From Omphiscola glabra (lineage: Eukaryota; Mollusca; Gastropoda; Lymnaeidae), in assembly GCA_964017045.1 (NCBI GenBank), contig OZ024794.1:30103815-30167814 (forward strand): a DNA stretch of 64,000 nucleotides, read 5' to 3'. The position numbers and the translations under genes were made by a program. This document shows, in pieces, positions 10,870 to 21,979 of the stretch (position 1 is the first letter of the stretch; each line of letters begins with the position of its first letter). The notes below the pieces were generated by a model. It saw only the letters and a list, made by a program, of their open reading frames with translations, ran no database searches and was not told where the DNA came from.

Positions 10870-11990
10870 TCAGTGTGACCTCATTTACCTGTCCAGTCCC
10901 TTCCTTAACTGGCGCGTAGATCAAAATGGAATGGCGATTTGACAATGAATGGCGCTATGGTAGGGCGTCTAGTTATCCAACCTCAAATGTGTTACATTAA
11001 CGTTTTAGCCCAATGTCTAAGGAAAAAACATTTTCAACAATGCCGAATGCAAACCACGTTGGTCTCTATCTGGTCCCAGAGTAGCCCACCCCACTTCGTC
11101 ATAAGCTGACCACATGATCCACATAAAAGGTTCAAATCAACCTTGCTGAATATGTTCTGTTATTTCAAACATTTAATCTCCTTGTTAAGGGTAGGTCTTT
11201 TTTTCTTTTTTTTTGTTTGAACTTATACTATTTTAAATTGTTTTTCTTGAAAAGATTGAGATTTGTATCTGGATAAGGAGACTTTCAACTGAATACCTTT
11301 TTTTTTATGTAGGTAATTATTTTCATATCGGTTAATTTTACTTTATTTTCCTCACGATGAGCATTTAAAAAAAACTTATTTTCAAACATTTAGTATTCCC
11401 CACCCACCTCTATCTCTCTTTCTCACCCTCTCTCTTGCTCTCGTTCTCTCTGTCTACACACACACCCACACATACATACACCTGAAGAGCTTCGATTTTC
11501 CGTAATTATTGGTAACGAAGGTGTTTGTATATCAAATCACTTTGCATTTTCGCGAGTTCATTCTGTGATATATTATATTAACACGTTTGCAGATGACAAT
11601 GTCATTTTCCCAGTCTGGTCACCCCATGTAGTGTGTATCTACATTATGTTACCTGGTTCTGCGACATCACTGGATTGTTTTCGTGGGTTTGCACGCAAAT
11701 CCTCCAATCCACGCGTATTGTTATGAGAGTAATAATATAAATAAACGACAGGACTATTCGGGTAAACGAAATGTATGAAAATTGACATATTTTATGCATA
11801 TTTTATTTAATATATTTGGCTCTTTTTGGGGCCTATTTTCTGGCTTGGTCTGGCTTTTTTTCAGGATTTTTTGGGTTTTTTTTCTGCTTCGGTTTGGCCT
11901 TTTTCAAAATTATGATCTGCATACTCTGTCTGCGCCCAAATCAAAGTTTTGTTTGACCATCAATTGCTCTTAAAAATAAGAGAAGTTGCA
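10870..11990. other. Gene-free stretch with CT- and CA-rich patches
   Basis: 11400-11470 is a (CT)n/CA-rich patch. The remainder shows no supported gene. Confidence 0.45.
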
Positions 11991-11995
11991 ACGGG

Positions 11996-12262
11996 GAGAA
12001 TGAATGCAAGAGAGGGAGAGAGAGAGTGAATGAAGAAGCGGTGAGGCATAGAGAGACAGGCAGAGCTACAAAGGAGCGAGAGAGAGAGAGAGAGAAGGAG
12101 AGAGGAGGAATGAGAGAGAGAGAGAGAGAGAGAAGTATGGAGAGAGTGATAAAGAGAAGTAGATAGAGATAGGAGACAGTGAGTGCGAGAGAGATGAGGG
12201 ACAAAGAGGAACAGGGGAGGAGGAGACAACCAGAGGGAGGGAGAGAGTCAGAGCGAGGATGA
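11996..12262. repeat. (GA)n-rich purine tract
   Basis: Imperfect GAGA runs over about 265 bp. The Ser/Leu-rich reverse frames here are artefacts of base composition. Confidence 0.85.
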
Positions 12263-12269
12263 CAGATAA

Positions 12270-12403
12270 CTTCGGTTTTGTTCGTGTTTGGCTGACATGA
12301 CCAAATCTTCGGACGGCTAATTGACCCACTTCTCGTCAACCTATGGAGCTTAAACTTGGCACATAGACTCGCTGCCGATGACAACACATTCTATTAAATT
12401 TTC
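12270..12403. repeat. Dispersed repeat family R2, copy 1
   Basis: Shares AAATCTTCGG, GGCTAATTG, CTTGGCACATAGACTCG and ACAACACATTCTATTAAA with copies at 35785-35907 and 44472-44565. On the reverse strand copies 1 and 2 read MGQLA.RRFG, perhaps a coding fragment of a mobile element. Confidence 0.75.
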
Positions 12404-12814
12404 ATAACATATATTAAATTTTAGAAAGTATTTATACCCAAAAAACGTTGCATTTAGTTTTTTTTTAAAAATTCCCTTTCAAAATCCAGTCTTTCTTTTC
12501 TATGAGGCGTCGCAAGTCATCAAACCGCCAATCATTTCCAAACAATGTATATAAAAAAACTGGTAAGAAAGAATAACTGAGAAAGTTGCACAGACATATA
12601 CTGAGCTCAGGCAACGGAAACCGAATCTCCATCAATCTCTCATTACATCCTGATTCGTTAATTGGCGTGGTGCTGGATGAGCACAATTTAAAGACCAGGC
12701 TAGCGTTATTTACGATATGGGCTTATTATTGTCTGGCGTCAGGCGGGTTTTAACAAAATGAAGAATGGTTAATGTTTTCCATAATAAATGAAGGCCTGCG
12801 TTCAAGCTGTGTAA
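12404..12814. other. Gene-free stretch before the 59-bp array
   Basis: No supported gene, RNA or repeat. Confidence 0.4.
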
Positions 12815-13404
12815 AGGAAATAGCAGAACAAAGAACGCAGAAGCTTGAAATAGAAAGACAGGACAATAAGAGAAGGAAATAGCAGAACAAGGAATGTGGA
12901 AGCTTGAAATAGAAAGACAGGACAATAAGAGAAGGAAATAGCAGAACAAGGAATGTGGAAGCGTGAGTCGAAAGACAGGACAATAAGAGAAGGAAATAGC
13001 AGAACAAGGAATGTGGAAGCTTAAAATAGAAAGACAGGACAATAAGAGAAGGAAATAGCAGAACAAGGAATGTGGAAGCTTGAAATAGAAAGACAGGACA
13101 ATAAGAGAAGGAAATAGCAGAACAAGGAATGTGGAAGCTTGAAATAGAAAGACAGGACAATAAGAGAAGGAAATAGCAGAACAAGGAATGTGGAAGCTTG
13201 AAATAAAAAGACAGGACAATAAGAGAAGGAAATAGCAGAACAAGGAATGTGGAAGCTTGAAATAGAAAGACAGGACAATAAGAGAAGGAAATAGCAGAAC
13301 AAGGAATGTGGAAGCTTAAAATAGAAAGACAGGACAATAAGAGAAGGAAATAGCAGAACAAGGAATGTGGAAGCGTGAGTCGAAAGACAGTACAGTAAGA
13401 GAAG
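12815..13404. repeat. Minisatellite, 59-bp unit x ~10
   Basis: Near-identical units containing GGAAATAGCAGAACAAGGAA and GACAGGACAATAAGAGAA. Because 59 is not a multiple of three, long open frames occur in all three reverse frames; these are shadows of the array. Two units carry the variant GCGTGAGTCG. The array ends exactly at the hammerhead-like motif on its right. Confidence 0.93.
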
Positions 13405-13431
13405 AACGTTTCGGCTAAGAGCCTTCCTCAG
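13405..13431 (-). ncRNA. Hammerhead-like / Penelope-like terminal motif, copy 2
   Basis: Minus strand: CTGAGGA, an extra A, the hairpin GGCT-CTT-AGCC, GAAA, CGTT. Compared with copy 1, the third stem pair changes from T-A to C-G, one compensatory change. The minisatellite begins directly after it on the same strand. Both copies are preceded by a similar TTTCTTGTCTTGT-like run. Confidence 0.35.
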
Positions 13432-13529
13432 CAGACAAGACAAATAAAAATATAACAAGAAATAGAAGCTAGTTTAAAAAAAAAAATTCCGGCAATAACA
13501 ATGGCGGACAGTTAAGTTTTTAAAACAAC

Positions 13530-13712
13530 TAAATACATTTAATATATTGCTTTTTAAATTGTTAATACACAACACCAAAGTTTCAATTTTGGCTTTGTAT
13601 TCTTAACATTTAATCAGTTTTATTCACCATTCCTTTCAAAAATATGCTTTCATTAAATTTATAAAGTAATTAGTAATATAAACTTAAAGTTTAATAAAAA
13701 TTTTAATAAGAA
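13530..13712. repeat. Dispersed repeat copy B, left half
   Basis: Matches copy A from about 1960 to 2140 (TTGCTTTTTAAATTGTTA, TTTGTATTCTTAACATTTAA, ATTTTAATAAGAAA). It is then interrupted by about 4 kb of inserted elements and resumes at about 17703. Confidence 0.65.
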
Positions 13713-14156
13713 ATTCCGATTACGCCAATGGACAACGATGAGTCGATTGTTTTGTCACGTGATAAGCGTAAGAACGAGTAAGACTTCCGGTATAGGCTGT
13801 CTGCAACACACTAGTCGCTCACAAATTTTTCTTCAAACAACTTTCTTCCTTTAATCATAAGTGCATTATAATTATTGTCACATTTATGAATGTCATTTAA
13901 AAAACACGTGTATTCAAGAATATTTTGAAAAGCAATATTTTTAATTAACGTTGGGGAAGCGCCAGGGTCGGATTAAGCCATTTTAGTGCCCAAGGCACAA
14001 ACCCACATGGGTGCCCCCTTCTGCCCTGGGCCCCTGATCTTTCACTGACCGTGACCGCTGGTATGTTCAATATTATTCAAAGAAAACAGTTGTTAACAAA
14101 TATGTTTGTAGTTTGTATTATTATTGTCGAAAATTCTATTCTTATCTATATATTTC

Positions 14157-15529
14157 TGGTCCCCAAAATGTCGAACCACGAATAATTACTTTCAGAACAG
14201 GGGATATATATATAGATAAAGGTCCCTAGCGATACGTTGATTAGTATTACTATGACTATGTCTAGGGAATGATACTACAATCAACAGTTACAACAATAAC
14301 GTTACTATTACTTAAAAACACCAGTGGTTCAGCCACAAATAATTATTTTAATTAGTAAAATACTAAATACATATAGAGACACATACAAATAGTAATACTT
14401 AATGTCGATACAAATACAATGCTTTACTAATAACTCAATGTTATAATGCTGGACGTTCGGTGGAACGGTCGTCTCGGCTTGTCCTCTCTTGCCTGCTTCT
14501 CGTCTGCTATACACACTGCCAGACTCTTACAGCACACAACAAAGCCCTGGAAGGGTCGCCACTGGTCACTCAGCTGTGCAGGGGGGGGGGGGAACTGCTC
14601 GCCACGCTCTGCTACCTCTATAACACTTCTGTTTGGGTCGTCTGCTGACCTTATCTCTCTAGTGCGTTACTCGCTCGTTATTATCTGCCTTGTGCAATTA
14701 CTGCGTCAGGGTTAAACTGTTAACCGCTGACGTCTTATACAGTACTGAGTTCTAGTCTACTGAGCTCTGCTATGGCATATGCTTCTATAGCCCTGAGCCT
14801 AATTTCCTTCAACTGACTGAACTGAGCTAACGTACTAACTGTACTAACTTACTAAACTAACTACTTCAACTGTACTAACTAACTACTAACTAACTGGCTG
14901 TAAAGAGAATAATAGATACAACATAAGCTACAACTAAGAATTACAGTCTTATCACAATATTAGTAATCATACATATAACGTAGTATTCTAACAATGACTT
15001 GATAACTAACTATAATCCTAACATATCCTCTACAAAATGCTAACATTACAATCATGTGAAACTAACAACAATAATAATGTTACCAACCCTACGACACTTG
15101 ATTGGACACACTCCAGAAAGCAAATAGTCATAAGCCAGGCTCAGACTTGTCTGTCAATTACACTACCGTAATTACAGGGACGAGAGAGAGCGACTAACTG
15201 ACTTACAACTCTATATATACTGGGATCGAACTAACGCTGACCTAATCCAGTTAACGGTGACCTCTGGGTCATACATATGATTAATATACTATATTCTAAT
15301 TTTTCGTCTGGTCAACCAATGGTACACAAGCTGACCCTAGGTCACAAGCTTGGTCGCACGCTGACCATTTTTCTGGTTAACCGGGACTTCCATTGTTTCT
15401 GACTATGAGTCATTATTATCATCAGTACTGGCCTAATTGAGTCGATCACGTGACAAGCGACTGACAAGTGACCGGTAGGGTGTGTGAGCCAGCGGGTCTC
15501 ACACAAGTGAGGACCAGCGGGTCTCAACA
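14157..15529 (-). mobile_element. Possible solo LTR nested in the hAT element
   Basis: The ~1.37-kb block between the hAT end and its transposase remnant reads TGTTGAGACCC..GGGGACCA on the minus strand, with the TG..CA ends of an LTR. It contains a short tandem ACTAACTAACT stretch (14820-14900) and a G-run at about 14580-14592. No convincing target duplication was found; it could instead be interior hAT sequence. Confidence 0.3.
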
Positions 15530-15671
15530 ATTATCACTTATATTATATAAAACCTACAATAAAATATTTCTGTATTTAAATTAATAGTTAATAAATTTTG
15601 AAATAATAATAGACAAAAATACTTTATTTTTTATTAGATGAAAAAATCAAAAAGATATTGTCATTTACATT

Positions 15672-16290
15672 TTAAAGATTTTTTCCCCTAGATTTACATC
15701 TAGCGAAGTTTTTGAGTATATCGTCAAAGTTAATTTTGCGCAACACATCTGCCTCGATCATAAGCAGAAATAAGGAATCGAGCCTTTCTTGTTTCATTGT
15801 TGATATATTTGGATTTTTTGTACGTTTCAACTGAGAAAAAGAGCGCTCAGTTGAACAGTTAGTAACCATTAATTTTAAAAATATGCGCAAGGCGATTTCA
15901 ACATTTGGAAAGGCACACTCGATGTTGTCTCTATTACTTTGTATAATTCTCCATGATTGAACGTGTTGTTTTCCGATTTTGATGCAGGAAACTTGTGGCG
16001 AATATATGAATGAAACTGTTGTAGTTCAGTACATAAATTATTGTTCAGATCTTTAGGATACGCATTTATTAGTTCTTCACAACACTGAGATGTTTGTGAT
16101 AGTGATACATCGACCAAACAAGAAAATCGAACTGCTACATCATTCTACACCTTGTGGTATTATTTCTGCACCTTCTTCAAATCTTTCAAATTCATTCCTA
16201 GATTTATGCAAGTGATCTGCTAGTGAAGAATACAAATCAGCACACGTTTTCAAGTTCACATGCTCACTTGTGTCTATTACTAAGGGGATC
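15672..16290 (-). pseudogene. hAT transposase, C-terminal fragment
   Basis: hAT transposases excise elements by a DDE mechanism and dimerise through a C-terminal hATC domain. Here 15672-15890 encodes VTNCSTERSFSQLKRTKN and MKQERLDSLFLLMIE, a typical hATC signature. Upstream pieces at 15875-16117 and about 16140-16285 continue the protein in a different or interrupted frame, with a stop at the end of the latter. The DDE residues and the zinc finger are absent. Non-functional. Confidence 0.85.
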
Positions 16291-16813
16291 CCGGTCGAAA
16301 TAATTAATTAATGTTATTATTTTAATATTATTTATTGAAAATATAAAAATGGTTTTAATTTTTTTTTATAAAACTCGAATTCGCGCATTATTTATTTACA
16401 AGCCGAGTGAGTCCGCATTTTGCTCATTACCATTTACCAGGATTTTTTTTAAATTTTTTATGCGCTTAATTTTTAAGCATCCAAGATTGTACCAAACCTG
16501 AATGTGAATTTTTATTATAATGTATTTCTTCATTTTCATAGCACTTGTTCAATTTTCAGTTGTTTCTGGACTTAAATGTGTTCAAAAGAATAATAATTTC
16601 TTGAGGACTTGTGGTGCCCCCAAACGCTTGGTGCCCAAGTGCACGTGCCTTGTTTGCCTAGAGGTTAATCCGGCCCTGGGAAGCGCTGATGGAGACAAAC
16701 ATTTTGCTTTAAAATTAATGATAAAATGGCTGATCAGCTGTTATCTGTTGTTATGTGTTGTTATGTGTAGCATAGGCTACCGAAGGCTTACTCGTATCAC
16801 GTGACAAAACAAG

Positions 16814-17702
16814 GAAGTGACTAGGAATCTTGGTTATTTTCTGTCTCACAACTTGTCTCTTGATAATCATATATCCCACATTTGTTGCTCTGCATACACG
16901 GCCATCCGTCAGATCAGCTCAATCCGCCACTACCTCACAGTTAGTGCAACAAAAACACTAGTCTGTGCTCTTGTTCTCTCTCGTCTTGACTATTGCAACT
17001 CTCTTCTGTCAGGTTCACCAAAACACTTCTTAGAAAAACTACAAAAGGTTAAAAACTCAGCTGCTAGGCTAGTTTTAAAGGCAAAAAAACGTGATCACGT
17101 CACACCACTACTTCATTCACTTCATTGGCTACCTGTACAAGCACGGATTGACTATAAACTCTCTGTTCTCTGCCACAACTTTTTCTCGAATTCCTGCCCT
17201 TCCTATCTAACCGAACTTCTTTCTGTCTATTTACCCCTTCGACAGCTTCGCTCCTCCGCAGACTGGCGTATTCTTTCTGTCCCCAAGACTCGCACAAAAA
17301 CATACGGTGAAAGATCTTTCTCTTACTGTGCCCCCAAACAATGGAATTCTCTTCCACTACACATCCGCAATATATCGACTATCACAGCCTTCAAAACTGC
17401 ACTCAAAACACATCTCTTTAAACTCTACTACCCCGACTGATTCCCCACATCTGACCGATAAACGCTGCTGCTGACCGCCGTCCATGGCTAGTCATGTAAA
17501 AGTTCTGGTGTGGATGAGGTGAATATGCATTAGATTTTGTTTTGTCTCTATATATCTGTTCTTTATTATATATATGTATTTTATGTTAATATCACCATTA
17601 GGTCTCTTTTTTAATATTTTTATGTACAGCGCGGTGAGCCTAGCCCTAGGCTGGGGTACGGCGCTATATAAGACAACAAATAATAATAATAATAATAATA
17701 AT
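16814..17702 (+). mobile_element. L2/CR1-type LINE, 5'-truncated, with 3' tail
   Basis: A non-LTR retrotransposon cut off at its 5' end, directly after the inverted-repeat element. It ends with a conserved 3' block (GTGAGCCTAGCCCTAGG, GGCGCTATATAAGACAA) and an (AAT)n tail at about 17679-17702, the usual terminus of this group. Confidence 0.88.
16817..17440 (+). CDS. LINE ORF2 C-terminal fragment, 207 codons open
   Basis: An uninterrupted frame encoding the thumb and C-terminal region downstream of the reverse-transcriptase palm: LGYFLSHNLSLDNHI, LSRLDYCNSLLSG, KVKNSAARLVLKAKK, HVTPLLHSLHWLPVQARI, RTKTYGERSFSYCAP, WNSLP and FKTALKTHLF. This matches the common L2/CR1 tail. The catalytic motif lies upstream and is lost to 5' truncation. 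The first ATG is simply the first one after the truncation point, not a biological start. The intact frame suggests a relatively recent insertion. Confidence 0.85.
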   Translation: MTRNLGYFLSHNLSLDNHISHICCSAYTAIRQISSIRHYLTVSATKTLVCALVLSRLDYCNSLLSGSPKHFLEKLQKVKNSAARLVLKAKKRDHVTPLLHSLHWLPVQARIDYKLSVLCHNFFSNSCPSYLTELLSVYLPLRQLRSSADWRILSVPKTRTKTYGERSFSYCAPKQWNSLPLHIRNISTITAFKTALKTHLFKLYYPD

Positions 17703-18485
17703 CGTAGTCCATTAGTGCAGCGAAACTTCATAGCTGAATACCAGTAATACCACTCACTTGTTCACTAACCACTCATCGAAATAATAAATAAGAACGAACC
17801 ATATGAACCTGCAATGGGTTTATTTTGGTATCAGTATCCCAAAGCACAACTATGTTACAGATTTGAACCCTTGTATTGATTTTAAAGTTAGAATAAATAA
17901 CCATATTATTTCAATAAATGGCAATATGCGTAGAACTATTTTTTAAATAGATAATATAAAACACATCGTGGTAAAAGGGATTTGAGACTTAGGAATTTCC
18001 AAAAAGTTTAGGGGCGTGCAAAAATAATGTGTGGTTGCCGACGAAGGGGACTACCATCCCATGGATAATTTTTTTATTAATGTTTATTAAAACTGAGGAG
18101 GGAGGGGATCATTTCATTTCGCCACAGACAGCACAATAAACGCCTCAGAATGAAGGAATGAATTTGACAAATAATTAAACGTCTTCGGTAAACACTTATC
18201 AGGGGGAGGGAATAAGGTGTGTACATTTTTACATGGATGACATCGTCAATCCAAAGATATTACAGTCGTGAAAAAGAGATGTTACATTCTCTTTTAACAA
18301 AAAAATATATGCTATTCCAATTAAGAAAATATAGATCAAGAGCGTTGACAAACTTTGGGTACATGTACATAAGTATACTTATACCTCAAATAACAATATT
18401 AAAAAAAAAACTATCATTTTACACAGGTGCAGTTCATATGAGCGTGAACAGCGATGGGTTAAGATTTTCTTTCAAGATACGAAAA
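17703..18485. repeat. Dispersed repeat copy B, right half
   Basis: Resumes the match to copy A (about 2150-2715) at TAGTGCAGCG and continues through CACTCATCG, CCATGGATAATTTTT, TTTTTACATGGATGACAT, GATATTACAGTCGTG and GGGTTAAGATTTTCTT. A 109-codon frame here has no recognisable domain and is not preserved in copy A. Confidence 0.65.
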
Positions 18486-18489
18486 CATA

Positions 18490-19130
18490 TTTTTATTTTC
18501 ACCTGCCACCCCCCTTTAGTTAAGAAATATTTTTTTGAAAAAAAATAAATTAATTAATTATTTTCACTTTGCGAAAAGCAAAGTTCATGAAAAAGTGGCT
18601 GCAAAGTTTTATGAGATTACATTTTTCATTTTAAAAAAAAACAACAACAACCGCCAACAGCTGTTACAGACATGAACATAGGTCAAGAAATTCGTGTTTA
18701 GATAATATTATTCTTTGTTTTACTATTTTCTGACAATATAGCAGAGAAACAAGGCAAAAGTTTGGTTACATTTTAAATGAAGTTACCAATATATCAAATT
18801 CCGTTTAATTTAAAAGATATTTTAAAAATGGTACATACATTTTTGAGTGTTTAAATTTTAAGATCATGTTTTCTACAGTTGTTAGAGACAACAAATTGTA
18901 GTTCAGGCGTGCGAAAAGGGGTAGGGTAGGACAATATTATATATAAAGCAGATACATATTGATCAAAACTAAATGAAGTTAGGAATGTAAACATCATTAC
19001 ATATATATTTCTTTTAAAAAGAAAGAATCCCGATGAGATTTCGCGACAGCAGTTAGAAAGTATCGCAAAATACCTTCCATTGCTATCCCGCTAACATTGG
19101 GTCATATATTCTAGCATCTCCTAATATAAT
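18490..19130. other. AT-rich stretch without supported features
   Basis: A-runs and an ATTAATTAATT patch; nothing recognisable. Confidence 0.5.
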
Positions 19131-19134
19131 TCAC

Positions 19135-19252
19135 GAGTGGATGTTGTCCGCCCGATGCACACCGTGATTCGCTTTCATTTGCTGCTTCTCCCGTCGTACG
19201 CATCAAATGCACACAACAGAACACATTCTCCAATTTATGCATGTATTTCTTA
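19135..19252. repeat. Dispersed repeat family R3, copy 1
   Basis: Matches 51933-52064: CGATGCACACCGTGAT, GTCGTACGCATCAAAT, CAGAACACATTCT and TTTATGCATGTATTTCT. Confidence 0.7.
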
Positions 19253-19285
19253 AGATTATCTACAATCAGCTAAGCATCGGTGCAC

Positions 19286-19390
19286 ATTATTATTATACGA
19301 AGTTTTATAAAGCGTAGTACCCCAACTTAGGGCTGGTCTCGTCACGCTGTACATATAATTTAGTAAACATGATCATGATGACAAAGGCTA
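19286..19390 (-). mobile_element. 3'-tail remnant of an L2/CR1-type LINE (copy 2)
   Basis: Minus-strand match to the LINE 3' block with an (AAT)n-like end. It shares TTTAGTAAACATGATCATGA-type sequence with copy 1 at 1568-1690. Confidence 0.6.
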
Positions 19391-19836
19391 GATAACGGCA
19401 CAAAGTGTCCTTGTAGATGACAGCCAGGCCACCTCCACGAGATGGACGAGGAAATGACCGGGCAGAATAACCTGGTGGAGCGAGATCGGCGCACTTCCAT
19501 ACGGAAATCCCAGCTGTAATTATTGTTATAGATTATGCACCTCTTCCTTGTTTTACACGTTCAGCGGGGTTGCGTTGCCCCTCCTCCCTTCCACCCGCTA
19601 GTACTTTACAAATGTTTTATTTGGTAAACATCGGCACCAATAAAATGAAATATAAAATATTTGTCATTGTCTTCAATATAAAAAAAAAATTTCCTGTTCA
19701 GAGTTTTGGGGCCGAATTGTATTTTTCCTCCACATATTTCAGCAATACGGGAGGAAGGCGTTCAGTGTGAATCAATAAGAAATATAAACATGATAGAGAA
19801 AACGTAAAGAAGGAAAATAAATTGCTGGAAAGTGGC
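19391..19836. other. Gene-free stretch
   Basis: No supported gene, RNA or repeat. Confidence 0.4.
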
Positions 19837-19844
19837 AGCACAGC

Positions 19845-20011
19845 CAGTGGCGTAGCGAGATTAACTCACGCCCGGGGCACAATACCTTTTTAGCGCCCCC
19901 CCCCCTATTTGAAAACCATACAATATTATAGTAGAATATACCACTTGGCGCCCCTTTGTGAGTAGCGCCCGGGACATGATGCCCCCCTTGCCCCCCCTCA
20001 CTACGCCACTG
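19845..20011. mobile_element. hAT MITE, family H1 copy 1 (167 bp)
   Basis: Termini CAGTGGCGTAGCGAG and CTCACTACGCCACTG. Perfect 8-bp target duplication AGCACAGC at 19837-19844 and 20012-20019. The interior holds an AGCGCC-(C)n-TATT block shared with the copies at 36245 and 56366. No coding capacity. Confidence 0.95.
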
Positions 20012-20138
20012 AGCACAGCCACTACCAGCCTACTGAGTTGCCTCATCATCTTTTGAAATTCTCATATAAACTGATAAGGTCAGTGGAATCAATATTAAAA
20101 AAATTATCCAAAAAGGAAAAATGACAAAATGGTTTTTT

Positions 20139-20553
20139 TGAGATAGCCCCGACTGTTGGGATAGCCCCGACAGTTGAATAGCCCCGACTATTGAGATAGC
20201 CCGGACAATTGGAGTAACACAGACAGTTGGAATAACTCCGACTATTGAGCTATCCCCGATAACTGAGGTATCCCAGGCTAATGGGATAGCCCCGGTTATT
20301 GGGGTAGCCCAGACTATTGGGATGGGCCCGACTATTGGGATAGCCCTGACTATTGGGATGGGCCTGAAAAATGGGATATACCCGATTATTGGGATAGCCC
20401 CGACTATTGGGATAGCCCGACTACTGGGATAGCCCCGACTATTGGGATAGCCCCGACAATTGAGATAGCCCCGACTATTGGGATATCCCCAACTATTGGG
20501 ATAGTCCCGACTGTTGGGATAGCTCCGACTGTTGGGATAGCCCCGACTGTTGG
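20139..20553. repeat. Minisatellite, 18-bp unit x ~23
   Basis: Imperfect repeats of ACTATTGGGATAGCCCCG. The unit is a multiple of three, so a reverse frame stays open with an (NSRGYP)n-type repeat; no other coding evidence. Confidence 0.92.
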
Positions 20554-20579
20554 AAGGTCCCCTATTCAAGGTCACGCTG

Positions 20580-21160
20580 AAGGTAAGCTAATTTCCACAG
20601 TTGGAAAATACAACTGTCCGTAACGACCACTCCCCCCCCCCCCCCCCCTCGAACCCCACAGTAATCGCCCCTTCCTACCTGACCCTTCAGTCCACCGAAC
20701 GCCCACACACTGCCCGTGGGTTTTAAGCGCGGGCTTTTCGTGTGAGCCCGGCACAATGGATGTGTCACATGCCGATAGCATCCGATCAGTTCGGTGGCGG
20801 CCGTGCTTTATTGTAACCACTTTCGTATTAGAGAGAAAACTGCTCTATTTACAGCTCCATCTGTGTGCCAACGCTATGATGGTTGGTGGCCGATGGTTGT
20901 CCTTGGATACTGCGACGGCAGCACATCGGCACAATTTGACTGTTAAAAAAATATATTTAAATATTAAATCATAGATCATCGATATCATCGAACATTATAA
21001 TTTAACACATTATTTTGAGTGTTAACAAAAACCAACAAAACAACAACAACAATTGTGAATTATTCCACGTGAACTAACTTTGCCGCATCATTGCCTGGAA
21101 GCTGTTAATGTTTATTTCTTGGATTATATCTGCACGTGCCATCATTTGTTGAGCTTGGTG
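20580..21160. other. Gene-free stretch with a poly-C run
   Basis: A C-run at about 20633-20650. 20690-20930 is GC-rich with short open frames on both strands and no recognisable domain. Confidence 0.4.
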
Positions 21161-21174
21161 AAGGTTTGGTGTTT

Positions 21175-21322
21175 GTATCAGGATACTCGTGGTTTTATAG
21201 CAGGATACTTGTGGTTTTCTATCAGGATACTCGTGGTTTTATAGCAGGATACTTGTTGTTTTTTTATAGCAGGATAATTGTGGTTTTATAGCAGGATACT
21301 TGTGGTTTTATATCAGAATACT
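21175..21322. repeat. Minisatellite, ~22-bp unit x ~6
   Basis: Repeats of TATAGCAGGATACTTGTGG with small indels. Confidence 0.85.
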
Positions 21323-21424
21323 TGTGATGTTGTGTTGTCCGTGTCGCTGTACAAACACACAGGGCGTGAAATTCCACATGTTGGAACTCAGTGTCGCAAG
21401 GGGGAAACGCAACGATTGTAAACT

Positions 21425-21975
21425 CAAGTAGTCGAGATGTATTGTGTAATAAGGATTTCTCTGTTTATTGCATCAGTTAGAGATTTATTGAGTACTAAGG
21501 ATTTCTTTGTTTATTCCACTAGTTAGAGACGTATTGAGTACTAAGGATTTCTCTGCTTATTCCACCAGTTAGAGATGTATTGAGTACTAAGGATTTCTCT
21601 GCTTATTGCACCAGTTAGAGATGTATTGAGTACTAAGGATTTCTCTGCTTATTCCACCATTTAGAGATGTATTGAGTACTAAGGATTTCTCTGCTTATTC
21701 CACCAGTTAGAGATGTATTGAGTACTAAGGATTTCTCTGCTTATTCCACCAGTTAGAGACGTATTGAGTACTAAGGATTTCTCTGCTTATTCCACCAGTT
21801 AGAGATGTATAGAGTACTAAGGATTTCTCTGCTTATTCCACCAGTTAGAGATGTATTGAGTACTAAGGATTTCTCTGCTTATTGCACCAGATATATATGT
21901 ATTGAGTACTAAGGATTTCTCTGCTTATTGCACCAGTTAGAGATGTATTGAGTACTGAGGATTTCTCTGCTTATG
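21425..21975. repeat. Minisatellite, 46-bp unit x ~12
   Basis: Regular units of GAGATGTATTGAGTACTAAG followed by GATTTCTCTGCTTATTCCAC and CAGTTA. Variation is concentrated in the TTCC/TTGC position. Confidence 0.93.
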
Positions 21976-21979
21976 GCAT

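Larger units (their letters stand above)
13963..16678 (-). mobile_element. hAT-superfamily DNA transposon, defective, 2.7 kb
   Basis: The ends are CAGGGTCGGATTAAGCC and the inverted GGTTAATCCGGCCCTG. A perfect 8-bp target duplication GGAAGCGC lies at 13955-13962 and 16679-16686, diagnostic of hAT elements. Transposase remnants are on the minus strand. The N-terminal half is missing, so mobility would depend on a transposase supplied elsewhere. Confidence 0.93.
13747..16812. mobile_element. Inverted-repeat MITE split by a hAT element
   Basis: The arms 13747-13798 and 16771-16812 are inverted: TTGTTTTGTCACGTGAT..ACGAGTAAG.CTTCCGGTA..TAGGCT against its reverse complement, with a ~10-bp indel. 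Without the hAT insertion the element would be about 340 bp. No coding sequence of its own. Confidence 0.6.

Noticed and set aside
10495..10878. 127-codon repeat protein
   Set aside because: The frame simply follows a 63-bp tandem repeat; there is no splice context, homology or independent start.
11125..11146. tRNA B-box (GGTTCAAATC)
   Set aside because: No A-box, acceptor stem or cloverleaf could be found upstream.
11941..12387. Ser/Leu-rich proteins on the reverse strand
   Set aside because: Encoded by a (GA)n tract; low complexity only.
12710..13458. Long Cys/Ser/Phe-rich open frames in three reverse frames
   Set aside because: They arise because a 59-bp unit lacks stops in several frames; the same peptide recurs in shifted frames.
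20030..20575. 181-codon (NSRGYP)n protein
   Set aside because: By-product of an 18-bp minisatellite.
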